Below the pieces are notes generated by a model, which searched no databases, was not told where the DNA came from, and saw nothing but the letters and a program-made list of their open reading frames with translations. Shown piece by piece: positions 35,381 to 43,969 of a stretch of 64,000 bases of DNA. The stretch is from a bacterium. GTDB lineage: Bacteria > Verrucomicrobiota > Kiritimatiellia > CAIKKV01 > CAITUY01. Within the stretch, counting starts at the first letter, position 1, and every line of letters begins with the position of its first letter. The translations under genes were made by a program, and so were the position numbers. The stretch spans positions 1-64,000 of the forward strand of contig JBAXWB010000013.1 of assembly GCA_037128595.1 (NCBI GenBank), given 5' to 3'.

Positions 35381-36789
35381 AAGGGGAGATCCGTGAAGCG
35401 GGGTTTAAGGGAGGGGGGGGCATCCGTGAGAGTGCCCATCAGACGTAGAAGGTTGTACCCGGTCATGCAGATCCGGGCCCGGGTTGAAAGGAGGGACGAC
35501 TCGGCGTCAATAAAGGCGGTTTCGGCATCAGAGACGGCAAAGTTGTCGCCCCGCCCCATGGCGAACAGCCGGCCGGCAAGTTCAGTCCGGGCCTGGGCCG
35601 CTTCGTAATTCCGGCCCGCAATGGCGAATTCAGCACGGACTTGCCGGTAGGCTGAAACAGCCTGCTGGATTTCACGTGCCAGGGTTCTCATCTTGATATG
35701 AACGGCGGCCCAACCCGCCTCGACGTCCAATTCGGATGTGGACACTGCCGTTTTATCGCGGTGTTGCAGCAAATCCATCTGGCCGGCCAGTCCCACGGTC
35801 CAGAGGTTCTTATCGAGGGTGAGTGAGTCTGAAAAATCGGTATCCTGCCCATATTGCTGGCTTTCAGCCACCATGTAGAGGGCAGGTTCGAGTTTGTGTC
35901 TGGCCAGTTTAACCTGGCGTTGCAGGCTCCGGTAATCGTCAATGGATTGAGCGAAATCGAGGCGGTTGCTGAACGAGGTCTGGATGGCGATTTCCATGGG
36001 GGGGACATCCAGGTCGAGCAGGGGGGCTGGCGCCAGGGTGATGGGTTTTTCAGGCGGAAAGCCGAGTAGTTCGGCGAGTTCACGAGTGGCGGAAAAGAGC
36101 TCTTCCCGGTGGGCCTCCTGCCGGGATTGGGCCTGTCCATAGAGTAACTCGATTCGCAGCGTATCCACGTGTGAGGCACGCCCCTGCCGCTCGCGGATGC
36201 GGGTCAACTCACGCAGTTTATCGGTCCGTTCGAGAATGGCCTTGTCGCAGTCAATTTGTTTCTGGAGGCGGATAATGGTTTCGAATGAACGCACCACGTC
36301 CACAATGATGTCTGCTTTTTGCAGTTCCCAGCGGCGTTCCTCGGCGCGGAGCCGTTCACTGGCGGCCGTGATTCCTTCTTCGTTTACCAGTCGCCCAAAA
36401 TCCCTGAACAACGGCTGCCTGACGTCCAGTTTGATGGCTGAGCGCCACGCCTCATCCACGACCGTGGGATAGTGGGTGGTTTCTGCGCCCAGGCCGATTT
36501 CGGTGCCCCACAGGAATTTCTTATGTGCCCTGATGCCTGAACGCCAGTCTGAGTTACCCTCGGTGTTGTTCAGGGTCCCGTTCGGGGAAAGTTCCGGGTC
36601 GAATTCCTGCCGGGCTGAGGTGACTCCCATGCGCTGCCGGTCTACGGCCAGACTGCCGTAGGCCAGCCGGGCATTATGGTGCAGGGCCGTTTGGATCGCC
36701 TCATCCAGTGCCAGCGGTTCGGCGGCACGGGATATCAGGGGAAGGCTCAACCACGCCAACACGTGAATCAACCGGCACTTCGGTCTCAC
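35377..36789 (-). CDS. TolC-like outer-membrane efflux protein
   Basis: The frame is open to 36864, but the start is placed at GTG 36789: it overlaps the stop of the glycosyltransferase by four bases (GTGA), has AAGGA ahead of it, and gives a proper signal peptide (RPKCRLIHVLAWLSLPLISRA). About 470 residues, with the duplicated TolC pattern (LALDEAIQTALHHNARL at the start, long coiled coils around 120-200 and 330-400). It forms a trimeric outer-membrane tunnel for the adaptor encoded next. Unlike the RND operon at 21 kb, this operon carries its own channel. Confidence 0.85.
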   Translation of the reverse strand: MRPKCRLIHVLAWLSLPLISRAAEPLALDEAIQTALHHNARLAYGSLAVDRQRMGVTSARQEFDPELSPNGTLNNTEGNSDWRSGIRAHKKFLWGTEIGLGAETTHYPTVVDEAWRSAIKLDVRQPLFRDFGRLVNEEGITAASERLRAEERRWELQKADIIVDVVRSFETIIRLQKQIDCDKAILERTDKLRELTRIRERQGRASHVDTLRIELLYGQAQSRQEAHREELFSATRELAELLGFPPEKPITLAPAPLLDLDVPPMEIAIQTSFSNRLDFAQSIDDYRSLQRQVKLARHKLEPALYMVAESQQYGQDTDFSDSLTLDKNLWTVGLAGQMDLLQHRDKTAVSTSELDVEAGWAAVHIKMRTLAREIQQAVSAYRQVRAEFAIAGRNYEAAQARTELAGRLFAMGRGDNFAVSDAETAFIDAESSLLSTRARICMTGYNLLRLMGTLTDAPPSLKPRFTDLPL

Positions 36790-37595
36790 TGAATTCCATC
36801 CTTCATGGTCGTGCGGTCGGGCATTTCCCGGTAGTACTGCGTGTGCTTCAGGGTGAGTTCCCATTGTTTGGCGTACTTGAGGAAGGCGCCGTAGGAAGAC
36901 ATGAGGGCAATCGTCAGGCCATGTTTCCCATCCCGGAATCCCTGTTTAAGGAAGTAGCCCTTGAAAAAACGGGCCAGGGGGTGGATGATCATTTCGATCC
37001 AATGGAACCGGCGGCCTTGCACAAAGCGCTGTTGGGCCGTGATGGTTGAAAACCGGTTGAGCGTATGGATGTGGTCGGCGAGATCATCATAGGTGTAGTG
37101 CCAGATAGGGTTCTTCAAGCGCCTGACGGGGCCGCGCACGACGACTTTGTCATGGGGCTCCTGGCCCTCGGTCCGTCCGTAGTCTTTTTTGAAAAGGCGC
37201 AGTTTGACGTCAGGATACCATTCGCCATGGCGGATCCAACGGCCCAGATAGAACACCTGGCGGGGAAATTCGTAACCGATGATCCGGGTGTTTTCAGAGT
37301 CCAGCGCCACGAGGATTTCGTCACGCAGAGCGGGGGACATTTCCTCATCGGAGTCCATAAACAGGATCCAGGGATGTTGCGCAAAACTTCGGACCGTATT
37401 GCGCTGGCCCACGTAGCCCAGCCATTGTCGCTGATACACCTTATCAGTATACTGGCGACAGATTTCCACGGTGCGATCCGTGCTGAAGCTGTCGAGTACA
37501 ATCAGTTCATCGCACCAGGTCAGGCTGTTGAGGCACTGTCCGATTTTCTTTTCTTCATTGAATGCTAAAACACACGCTGAAATTTTCTCTCGCAT
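36786..37595 (-). CDS. family 2 glycosyltransferase (LPS core WaaE/KdtX-like)
   Basis: 269 residues. A GT-A fold start ISACVLAFNEEKKIGQCLNSL, the nucleotide/metal motif LFMDSDEEM near residue 80, and WHYTYDDL near 165, as in WaaE-type glucosyltransferases that add sugar to heptose in LPS core. The C-terminal helix-rich part (FHWIEMIIHPLARFFKGYF) would bind membrane. It is the second gene of the operon whose other members export a product, so the glycosylated product may be what the ABC system moves. That link is inference. Confidence 0.85.
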   Translation of the reverse strand: MREKISACVLAFNEEKKIGQCLNSLTWCDELIVLDSFSTDRTVEICRQYTDKVYQRQWLGYVGQRNTVRSFAQHPWILFMDSDEEMSPALRDEILVALDSENTRIIGYEFPRQVFYLGRWIRHGEWYPDVKLRLFKKDYGRTEGQEPHDKVVVRGPVRRLKNPIWHYTYDDLADHIHTLNRFSTITAQQRFVQGRRFHWIEMIIHPLARFFKGYFLKQGFRDGKHGLTIALMSSYGAFLKYAKQWELTLKHTQYYREMPDRTTMKDGIQ

Positions 37596-37624
37596 AATGA
37601 TCTATCCGACAGGGTGTCCGGCTG

Positions 37625-38902
37625 TCAGGGCGCCGGTGGTGGGCTGCCCCCCTCTGGGGCGGGGGAATCGAATGTGGCAGGCAGATCCCTGGGCTGGCTG
37701 AGTTCAGCTTGAAGGATTCCCTGATAATAGACGCTGATATGAAATCCGTAATAGCGGGACGTGCGCACGGTAGGGGGCTGGGTGGCAAGTACCACATAAG
37801 AAGCCACCGCCGTTTTTTGTTCGGTGGCGAGCCATTTTCCCTGCACGGACACGTTCGCCGGTGTCCCCTGGGGAGAGGCCGGGATGAGCTGCCCGGAATG
37901 CGTGTCCTGATTTACGAAGATCACCTCCACCTTTACGGCTTCGGGGGACAGTTCCTTCTGTAATTCCGTGGCGATCAGCCGGATCGTGAGCAGCCTCATT
38001 TCCCTGAACTGATCGGTCTCCGGAAACTTATTGATCTCAACACTCGCGATTTTGATCAGGTTGGTGGCGGGGGGGGATATAGGCACGGGAGTCAGTATGG
38101 CGTTCGTCGTACGGGTCGTTCCGATTCCACTCAGAACCCTTGTTGCGTCTTCAAGTTCCTTTTCGGAAGCCGCGATGACCGCACTCGCCGGGTTAGCCTT
38201 TTCCCGGGGAGGTGCTTTCTCCGGGGTGGGTTCCGGAGGGGGCGTGATCACAGGCTTGATCACCACCGGCTCAGCCGGAGGCGGCTCCTTAACCGTCATC
38301 GCCGCCCGGGGTTCGGCAGGGCGAGGGGTCTCGACGGGCTGTTTTTTGACCGTTTCAGGGGGAGGGAGAGCGTTGCTCACGGCAGGGGTGGGCGGTTTGA
38401 CTTCCGGCAGGGCGGTCGGCTGAGGCCGTTGAACTGGTGCAGGCTTTACCGGGGGAACCCTGGGGGCGAGGATGTGGTGCTCGCAGCGGGGAATAAAGAT
38501 GAGCAGAAAGCCCACCAACAGGATCATGCCGCCACCGAAAATCCACGGTTTGCGGCGATTCGCCTTCTCCTCCTGATCCTCCGCCTCACTCTCCCGCTCA
38601 ACCTCGGCCTGGACATAAGCCTGAATCAAAAAGCGGGTATGTCCGACTTCCACGACGTCCCCGTGTTTCAGGTGGGCCTCATGGACCTCCCGGTTATTGA
38701 TCAGGAGCCGGTTCATGGACCCGAGATCGCGGATAAAAATGCCATCGTCGGGGTGTGCGATTTCAGCATGCGACAACGCGATTTCCGGGTCACTCAGCCG
38801 GATTTCACAGGTGGCCGCCCGGCCGATAATCATGGGCTCACGGGTGAGCGTAATTTGCTCACCTCGCCGATCCCCGCTAAGTATGATTAGTCTGTAAATC
38901 AT
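37625..38902 (-). CDS. FHA-domain membrane protein with Pro-rich linker
   Basis: Start at the ATG ending at 38902 (MIYRLIILSGDRRGEQ); a 7-residue longer start exists. Residues about 5-90 are an FHA domain (MIIGRAATCEIRLSD..LSHAEI..DLGSMNRLLINN), which binds phosphothreonine. A basic region and helix (about 120-145, FGGGMILLVGFLLIF) follow, then about 100 Pro-rich residues and a C-terminal domain (about 270-400) rich in beta-strands that I do not recognise. Coupling FHA to a GT2 and an export system suggests phospho-control of envelope export. It is 29 bases upstream of the GT2 gene. Confidence 0.75.
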   Translation of the reverse strand: MIYRLIILSGDRRGEQITLTREPMIIGRAATCEIRLSDPEIALSHAEIAHPDDGIFIRDLGSMNRLLINNREVHEAHLKHGDVVEVGHTRFLIQAYVQAEVERESEAEDQEEKANRRKPWIFGGGMILLVGFLLIFIPRCEHHILAPRVPPVKPAPVQRPQPTALPEVKPPTPAVSNALPPPETVKKQPVETPRPAEPRAAMTVKEPPPAEPVVIKPVITPPPEPTPEKAPPREKANPASAVIAASEKELEDATRVLSGIGTTRTTNAILTPVPISPPATNLIKIASVEINKFPETDQFREMRLLTIRLIATELQKELSPEAVKVEVIFVNQDTHSGQLIPASPQGTPANVSVQGKWLATEQKTAVASYVVLATQPPTVRTSRYYGFHISVYYQGILQAELSQPRDLPATFDSPAPEGGSPPPAP

Positions 38903-38959
38903 GATTTGAAATACAGCATACACGACGGACCGGCAAGGTTGGAGCTTTTTTTATCGGGA

Positions 38960-39619
38960 CTATCGTGCGGCCCAGAGCATGCCGCGCAGGACAATTTCGC
39001 GGGCTTCGGGAACCTCAAAGTCTTTATTGGTGTGACCCCAGCAGGCCACAAACACGCGGCCTTTGCCCCAGGTCTTGGTGTAGGCATAGGGCATGACGGT
39101 GCCCGCCTTGTAAAGATCAGGCTCGCCATACTCGCCGCTGAAGACCGTGCGACACAGGACATGAACACTGGGATCCACGTGAATGAAATACTGTTCAGTG
39201 TTGGGAATGGCGAAATGCGTTAAGCCCTTCACAATGGGATGCTGAGGGTCCATAATCTCGATTTTGCAGGAGGGAATGCAGTTGCCGGGATGCGCCACCC
39301 ACTGTCCTCCGGTCATCCACTGGTACTCCGTGTGCTCCCGGAATGAGTCGATGATGCCGCCATGCCAGCCGGCAATTCCCGCCCCGGCCCGTACCGCGGC
39401 CAAGAGGCCTTCCGCCTGAGCCTTTTCAATCTTTCCCATGGTCCAGCACGGGACAATCAAGTCCTGGGCCGCCATCAGGTCTTTGTCCGCGTAACCGGCC
39501 ATATTATCTGCCACTGTTACCTCGAACCCGCGTGCCGCCAGAAGAGGGGCAAATACATCTACGGACGCCTTGGGGGTGTGTCCATCCCAGCCGCCCCAAA
39601 CCATAAGTGCTTTTTTCAT
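38960..39619 (-). CDS. ThuA-like protein (trehalose utilisation family)
   Basis: About 219 residues from the ATG ending at 39619 (MKKALMVWGGWDGHTP); a start at 39646 adds 9 residues. The class I amidotransferase-like ThuA fold is visible: WGGWDGHTP, CWTMGKIEKAQAEGLLAAV, WHGGIIDSFREHTEYQWMTGG and FVACWGHTNKD. In rhizobia ThuA and ThuB (a Gfo/Idh/MocA protein) metabolise trehalose through 3-keto sugars; here a Gfo/Idh/MocA gene directly precedes it. The true substrate is unknown. Confidence 0.85.
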   Translation of the reverse strand: MKKALMVWGGWDGHTPKASVDVFAPLLAARGFEVTVADNMAGYADKDLMAAQDLIVPCWTMGKIEKAQAEGLLAAVRAGAGIAGWHGGIIDSFREHTEYQWMTGGQWVAHPGNCIPSCKIEIMDPQHPIVKGLTHFAIPNTEQYFIHVDPSVHVLCRTVFSGEYGEPDLYKAGTVMPYAYTKTWGKGRVFVACWGHTNKDFEVPEAREIVLRGMLWAAR

Positions 39620-39645
39620 TAATTTTATTCTTTCGTGTTGTGACA

Positions 39646-40746
39646 TTAAGCGTCAAGCATTCCGGGCAACAGTCCCATCGGGAGAGCCGCAGGACGTTGA
39701 CAGGTGCTGGTGAGCGTGATGGCTTTGCCTTTCGCCGAGGCGTCGGCGGCCGCCTCCATGGCGTCAAGGACATGGAAGGCCAGTTCACCACTCGCGCGGT
39801 GGGGACGCCCGGACCGGATGGCATTGGCCATATCGGCCACCCCGATGCTGCGACTGTTCTCCGTATAGCCATGCGTCAGGGGGACCTCCTGCCACTCCTT
39901 GCCTTTGCCGCCGATGCGGACAGGCCCGCCGAAGGTATTCGGATCCGGGACGCTCAGGGTGCCTTCGGTCCCATAAATCTCGATGCGCGGCACTTGCGCG
40001 GCCTTGCAGTCGAATGACATGATCATGGACCCGATCGCGCCCTGGGCGAAATCCAGCACCGTGGCGTAGTGGGTCAGTGCCTTGACCTTCATGATCTTGC
40101 CGTATTGAGGTTGACTGGTAATCATGCGTTCGGCATGCGTGGTGCGGGCCGAGCCGCTCACGCGGGTGATGGGGCCCAGGAGGTTGATGAGTGCCGTCAG
40201 GTAGTAGGGGCCCATGTCCAGCATCGGTCCGCCGCCCAGGTCGTAATAGAATTCCGGTTGCGGGTGCCAGCTCTCATGACCGGCACACATCATGAAGGCC
40301 GAGGCGGCCACGGGGGTGCCGATCCAGCCATCATCAATCAACTTCCGGCAGGTCTGGATGCCGCCACCGAAAAAGGTATCGGGCGCGGAGCCGACGCGGA
40401 GTTTTTTGGCTTTGGCCATTGCCAGAATCTTTTGTCCATCCCGGCGGGAGACGGCCAGCGGTTTTTCGCCATAGACATGCTTCCCGGCGGCGAGAGCGGC
40501 CAGCGCCACTTCCGCGTGGGCCTTGGGAATGGTCAGGTTGACCACAATGTCGATCTCCGGATCCGCCAGCAATTCCTTGACCGTGCAGCCCTTGGCAATA
40601 TGAAATTCCTCCGCCTTGGCTTTCGCCCGCGCCGGGTCCAAATCCGCGCACGCCGCAATTTTAAGATTCTTGAAGGTTAGTCCGGCTTTAAAATAGGCCC
40701 CGCTGATATTGCCGCACCCGATAACGCCAATGTTGGTTTGAGTCAC
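39646..40746 (-). CDS. Gfo/Idh/MocA oxidoreductase (ThuB-like partner of ThuA)
   Basis: Start at GTG 40746 (VTQTNIGVIGCGNISGAY), which has AGGGAGA ahead of it; the frame is open to 40797 but would then run through the divergent promoter. About 366 residues: Rossmann motif GVIGCGNISGAY (6-17), EKP motif GEKPLAV near 97, then a substrate domain with GGPMLDMGPYYLTAL near 180. With the ThuA-like gene 27 bases downstream it probably forms a 3-keto-sugar pathway pair. Likely regulated by the divergent AraC protein. Confidence 0.88.
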   Translation of the reverse strand: MTQTNIGVIGCGNISGAYFKAGLTFKNLKIAACADLDPARAKAKAEEFHIAKGCTVKELLADPEIDIVVNLTIPKAHAEVALAALAAGKHVYGEKPLAVSRRDGQKILAMAKAKKLRVGSAPDTFFGGGIQTCRKLIDDGWIGTPVAASAFMMCAGHESWHPQPEFYYDLGGGPMLDMGPYYLTALINLLGPITRVSGSARTTHAERMITSQPQYGKIMKVKALTHYATVLDFAQGAIGSMIMSFDCKAAQVPRIEIYGTEGTLSVPDPNTFGGPVRIGGKGKEWQEVPLTHGYTENSRSIGVADMANAIRSGRPHRASGELAFHVLDAMEAAADASAKGKAITLTSTCQRPAALPMGLLPGMLDA

Positions 40747-40764
40747 GCTGAGTCTCCCTTTTTT

Positions 40765-40788
40765 TGTCAAACTACTCATACGTTGACA
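40765..40788. promoter_or_regulatory. operator-like inverted repeat in the araC-type / Gfo-Idh divergent region
   Basis: TGTCAA (40765-40770) and TTGACA (40783-40788) are exact reverse complements with a 12-base spacer. The right half is also the -35 hexamer of the rightward promoter, and the left half stands close to the leftward GTG start, so a bound regulator could control both directions. Confidence 0.45.
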
Positions 40789-40810
40789 TAATAACAATGC
40801 ACATTATGAT
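40783..40810 (+). promoter_or_regulatory. sigma-70-type promoter for the AraC-family gene
   Basis: TTGACA (40783-40788), a 16-base spacer and TATGAT (40805-40810), close to consensus. Transcription would start around 40817, right at the ATG of 40818, so a leaderless mRNA is possible. Confidence 0.7.
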
Positions 40811-40817
40811 CTTTGTT

Positions 40818-41681
40818 ATGGACTATTTTTTCAAACACTTAATGCATGTGGGGCATCTCCCCCGCCGGTTCCCCTCAGGGGTATCCGTGGATAATATCGG
40901 GTATGTCCCGCACAAAAAGGAGTGGATCCGGCGCCGGTTCACTACCTTCAACTTCTCATTCATCCTCAGTGGAGGAGGAGAGTATTGGCGCGAGGGGGTA
41001 TGTTGGCCGGTGCAGGCGCCCTGCGTGATCACACAGGCGCCCGGGATGATGATGGAGTATGGTCCTAGCGGGGATTGGGCAGAATGGGAAGAGTTATTCC
41101 TTATCTACCACCCGGACCGGATTCCTGCCCTGGAACAGATGGGGCTGATCCGGCGCGACGTCCCTGCCTGGAACATTAAGGATACAGGGCCCACGCGCGC
41201 CCTGATCCGGGAATTGAAGCAGGTGGATGACAGCGGGCAGGACGATGGCTTTGCTGACCGCATTGACCGCTTGTGTGAATTCATGCTGTTGGAAAGCATT
41301 CTGGGTGAAACCCGGAGGTCCATCTCCCCGGAAGAACGGGCCATTTTTGAAATTCGCGACACGGTTAAAGCCCGGTTTCTCGAGGATCATGATTTTAATG
41401 CGCTGGCCCGCCTGCATGGGCTGTCGGCGTCCACTTTCCGCCGGAGATGGGCCGGGGGGGTGGGGGAGCCGCCTGCCCGTTATGTGATGCGCTTAAGAAT
41501 GGAGGAGGCCTGTCGGCTTCTGGTGGAAACGCGACTGAAGGCGGGCGAAATTGCCGGGATTCTGGGGTTCAGCGACCCGCTCTATTTTTCACGGCGCTTC
41601 CGGCTAGAGATGGGGGTAACGGCCCTTGAATACCGGCAGAGCCACCAGACGCCGCTCTCGTTTAATGTCCCCATTAGGTAG
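40818..41681 (+). CDS. AraC/XylS-family transcriptional regulator
   Basis: The open frame begins at 40764, but that start overlaps the promoter (40783-40810), so ATG 40818 (MDYFFKHLMHVGHLP) is chosen; ATG 40842 is also possible. About 287 residues. N-terminal cupin-like sensor (FSFILSGGGEYWR..VQAPCVITQAPG) and two C-terminal helix-turn-helix units (ALARLHGLSASTFRRRW, EIAGILGFSDPLYFSRRFRL). It probably responds to a sugar and controls the adjacent Gfo/Idh - ThuA genes. Confidence 0.85.
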   Translation: MDYFFKHLMHVGHLPRRFPSGVSVDNIGYVPHKKEWIRRRFTTFNFSFILSGGGEYWREGVCWPVQAPCVITQAPGMMMEYGPSGDWAEWEELFLIYHPDRIPALEQMGLIRRDVPAWNIKDTGPTRALIRELKQVDDSGQDDGFADRIDRLCEFMLLESILGETRRSISPEERAIFEIRDTVKARFLEDHDFNALARLHGLSASTFRRRWAGGVGEPPARYVMRLRMEEACRLLVETRLKAGEIAGILGFSDPLYFSRRFRLEMGVTALEYRQSHQTPLSFNVPIR

Positions 41682-41703
41682 GGCGAGGCGTCCCTGCCGA
41701 GCC
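41682..41703. repeat. imperfect palindrome, weak member of the dispersed hairpin family
   Basis: Directly after the AraC-type stop codon lies GGCGAGGC and GCCGAGCC around GTCCCT (6 of 8 arm pairs). The central GGCGTCC resembles the centres at 927-947 and 9705-9723. Confidence 0.35.
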
Positions 41704-41794
41704 GTCGTGACAAGGGGTTATTGTCCGGTCTTGTGGTGCGACTACCCTTTCATGTATGAATAGGCTTATAACGATTCAATCGAAAGCGGTTTAT

Positions 41795-42436
41795 ATGCGA
41801 GCAATCATTTTTGACATGGACGGTGTGCTGACGGATTCCGAGCCGTTGATCTGTGAGGCGGCCATGGCGATGTTCCGGGAACGGGGCGTCACGGTCCAGC
41901 CTGAGGATTTTCATCCGTTTGTCGGCACGGGAGAGAACCGCTATCTGGGGGGCGTGGCGGAGAAATACGGGGTGGCGCTTGACCTCGTCGAGGCCAAGGC
42001 GCGCACGTATGAACTCTATTTGGAGATGGTGCCGGTGCGGCTGGAGGCTTTTCCTGGCGCGGTTGAACTGGTCGGGAAATGCCGTGAGGCGGGGTGGCTC
42101 TGCGCAGTGGCCTCCAGTGCCGATCGCATCAAAATCGAGGCTAACTTGAATAAGATCGGATTGCCCCCTGCCATGTGGCCGGCCATTGTGACGGCGGAGG
42201 ATGTGGAGCGTCGTAAACCCGATCCGGCCATTTTCCTGATGGCGGCCAGCCGCCTCGGGGTGAGCCCGGCGCAGTGTACGGTGGTCGAGGACGCCGTTAA
42301 CGGGATTGCCGCCGCGAAAGCGGCGGGGATGCGGTGTGTGGCGGTGGCCTCCACCTTTCCCGCCAACCTGCTGGGTCAGGCGGACCTTGTCCGCTCCTCC
42401 GTGAGCGCCATCACGCTGGAAGATTTAGGAAGATAA
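41795..42436 (+). CDS. HAD-superfamily phosphatase/phosphomutase (beta-phosphoglucomutase-like)
   Basis: 213 residues from ATG 41795; a start at 41756 adds 13 residues (MNRLITIQSKAVY). Motif I is FDMDGVLTDSEP at the very N-terminus, motif II ASSADRIK, motif III/IV KPDPAIFLMAA and VVEDAVNGI. The insert cap domain at about 15-90 is the small helical type of PgmB and related sugar-phosphate phosphatases. Its 3' end overlaps that of the MetF-MetV gene by 12 bases, in convergent orientation. Substrate unknown. Confidence 0.88.
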   Translation: MRAIIFDMDGVLTDSEPLICEAAMAMFRERGVTVQPEDFHPFVGTGENRYLGGVAEKYGVALDLVEAKARTYELYLEMVPVRLEAFPGAVELVGKCREAGWLCAVASSADRIKIEANLNKIGLPPAMWPAIVTAEDVERRKPDPAIFLMAASRLGVSPAQCTVVEDAVNGIAAAKAAGMRCVAVASTFPANLLGQADLVRSSVSAITLEDLGR

Positions 42437-43969
42437 ACCACGCTTTCCGGGTTTGGCGGAATGATCCCGGTTGAGAAAGTAATTCGACCAGCCGGAGCTG
42501 TGTGCCAGTTGTGATTTTTGCGGGGGAATGTAGGTTGTCCTCATCTCCTCCAGCTGTCCATCGCTTTTCTTGCGGTCATAAACCCGCGTCCAGACACACG
42601 GGCGTTGGTCCGGATAAGCCTCGCACATGCCTTTGGCGCTCCCGCCACAGGGACCATTGCGTTGCTGCTTGGCGCATTGACCCTTGGGACAGCAGAAGGC
42701 CATATCGGCCAGAGCGCAGTCGCCGCAGTCCTGACACCCGTACAACAGCATCTTGGTGGCGAGTTCGTTGGCGTGCGAGAGGCGGGCGAGGGCGGAGGTA
42801 TCGCCGATCCATTGGTAGTAACGGGTTAACAGGCGGGCGAGGAGGCTGCTCCGCTCGAAGACGAGCCGATGAAAGAGTTTGGAGAGTTCATAGCTCCAGA
42901 TGCGTTGCCCCTTTTCAATTCGGTTGATCACATCCTCATCAGGGCCGGGGGAGGCGTAACTGACAGGCGGGGGAAAGGCATAGTATTCACCCACCCGGCC
43001 GAATGACACCTCGGGAATATAGTCCGTCCATCGGGCTTCCAGTTCAGTGGCGCGGGAGACGATGAATTTGAAGTCCTCCGGTTTCAGGGCGAACCCGCCG
43101 ATATGAACGCCATTGAAGCCCATGCCCTTGAACATGGCCACCATCTTGGCCGCCCGCTCGAGACGTTTGGATTTTCCCTTGTCGGGATCCCTGGATTCCT
43201 CCTCGATCACGCGCAGGAGTTCGTCGGTGACCACGCAGCCCGGCACCAGTCCGGCGTTCATGGTTTTGGCGGCGCCCAGACTCAGGACATAGACATTTCC
43301 AAGAACGGGGGTGTTCAATCCCCGACTCCGCAGATACCGTTTGATTTCAAGAAACTTGCGCATGTCATAGCCGAGTTGCGGGATGATGTAGTCGGCCCCC
43401 GCCGCGATTTTCTTGTCGAGTTTGAAAAACTGGGTGAGCAGTTCCGCTTCGGTCGCCTTGAACGGCGACACGGCGGCCGCGGTCAGGAAATGGGTTGGCG
43501 GAATTTTGGAGATGGTCCCTTTTTTGGCGCCGGGAACTTCAAGGCCCGCATTCAGCGTGTGGATATATTTAATGGCTTGAACCGAATCGAGATCGAACAC
43601 GCTGGCCGCATTTCCCTCAAAACCGCCCGACGGGTAATCGCCTGAAATGACCAGGAGGTTATTGGCGCCCGCCCGGGCCAGGGCCATCAGGCGTGATTCC
43701 ATGGCATTCCGGTTCATGTCGCGGCACGAGAAATGGATCAGTACGTCCAAGCCCGTTTTGAGAATGTCAGGAGCGAGGGCATCCGGAATCATGGCGGTGT
43801 TTCCGCCCGGGTTATCAGTCAGGCTGACGGCATGGATTTTAGGGAGTGAGCCGGCGGCCTCCCGTGCAAAAAGTAGCGCCGCGTCCAGACTGGCCCCTTC
43901 CTTGCCCCGGCCGGGAACAAATTCACAGGTGACGACGAATTCACCCTTTAATAAGGCCTCCCTTAGCAT
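42425..43969 (-). CDS. metF: methylenetetrahydrofolate reductase fused to MetV-like zinc domain
   Basis: 514 residues. Residues about 1-330 are a MetF TIM barrel (FVVTCEFVPGRGKEGASLD, LLVISGDYPSGGF, DYIIPQLGYDM). Residues about 400-490 form the MTHFR C-terminal (MetV) domain with a dense Cys pattern: YGCQDCGDC, FCCPKGQC, NGPCGGS, GMC and RPCVW. In acetogens MetF and MetV are separate subunits; here they are one chain. It reduces methylene-THF to methyl-THF for methyl transfer. It follows an OFA-type transporter (7-base overlap) and a UroD-type methyltransferase in one operon. Confidence 0.9.
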   Translation of the reverse strand: MLREALLKGEFVVTCEFVPGRGKEGASLDAALLFAREAAGSLPKIHAVSLTDNPGGNTAMIPDALAPDILKTGLDVLIHFSCRDMNRNAMESRLMALARAGANNLLVISGDYPSGGFEGNAASVFDLDSVQAIKYIHTLNAGLEVPGAKKGTISKIPPTHFLTAAAVSPFKATEAELLTQFFKLDKKIAAGADYIIPQLGYDMRKFLEIKRYLRSRGLNTPVLGNVYVLSLGAAKTMNAGLVPGCVVTDELLRVIEEESRDPDKGKSKRLERAAKMVAMFKGMGFNGVHIGGFALKPEDFKFIVSRATELEARWTDYIPEVSFGRVGEYYAFPPPVSYASPGPDEDVINRIEKGQRIWSYELSKLFHRLVFERSSLLARLLTRYYQWIGDTSALARLSHANELATKMLLYGCQDCGDCALADMAFCCPKGQCAKQQRNGPCGGSAKGMCEAYPDQRPCVWTRVYDRKKSDGQLEEMRTTYIPPQKSQLAHSSGWSNYFLNRDHSAKPGKRGLSS

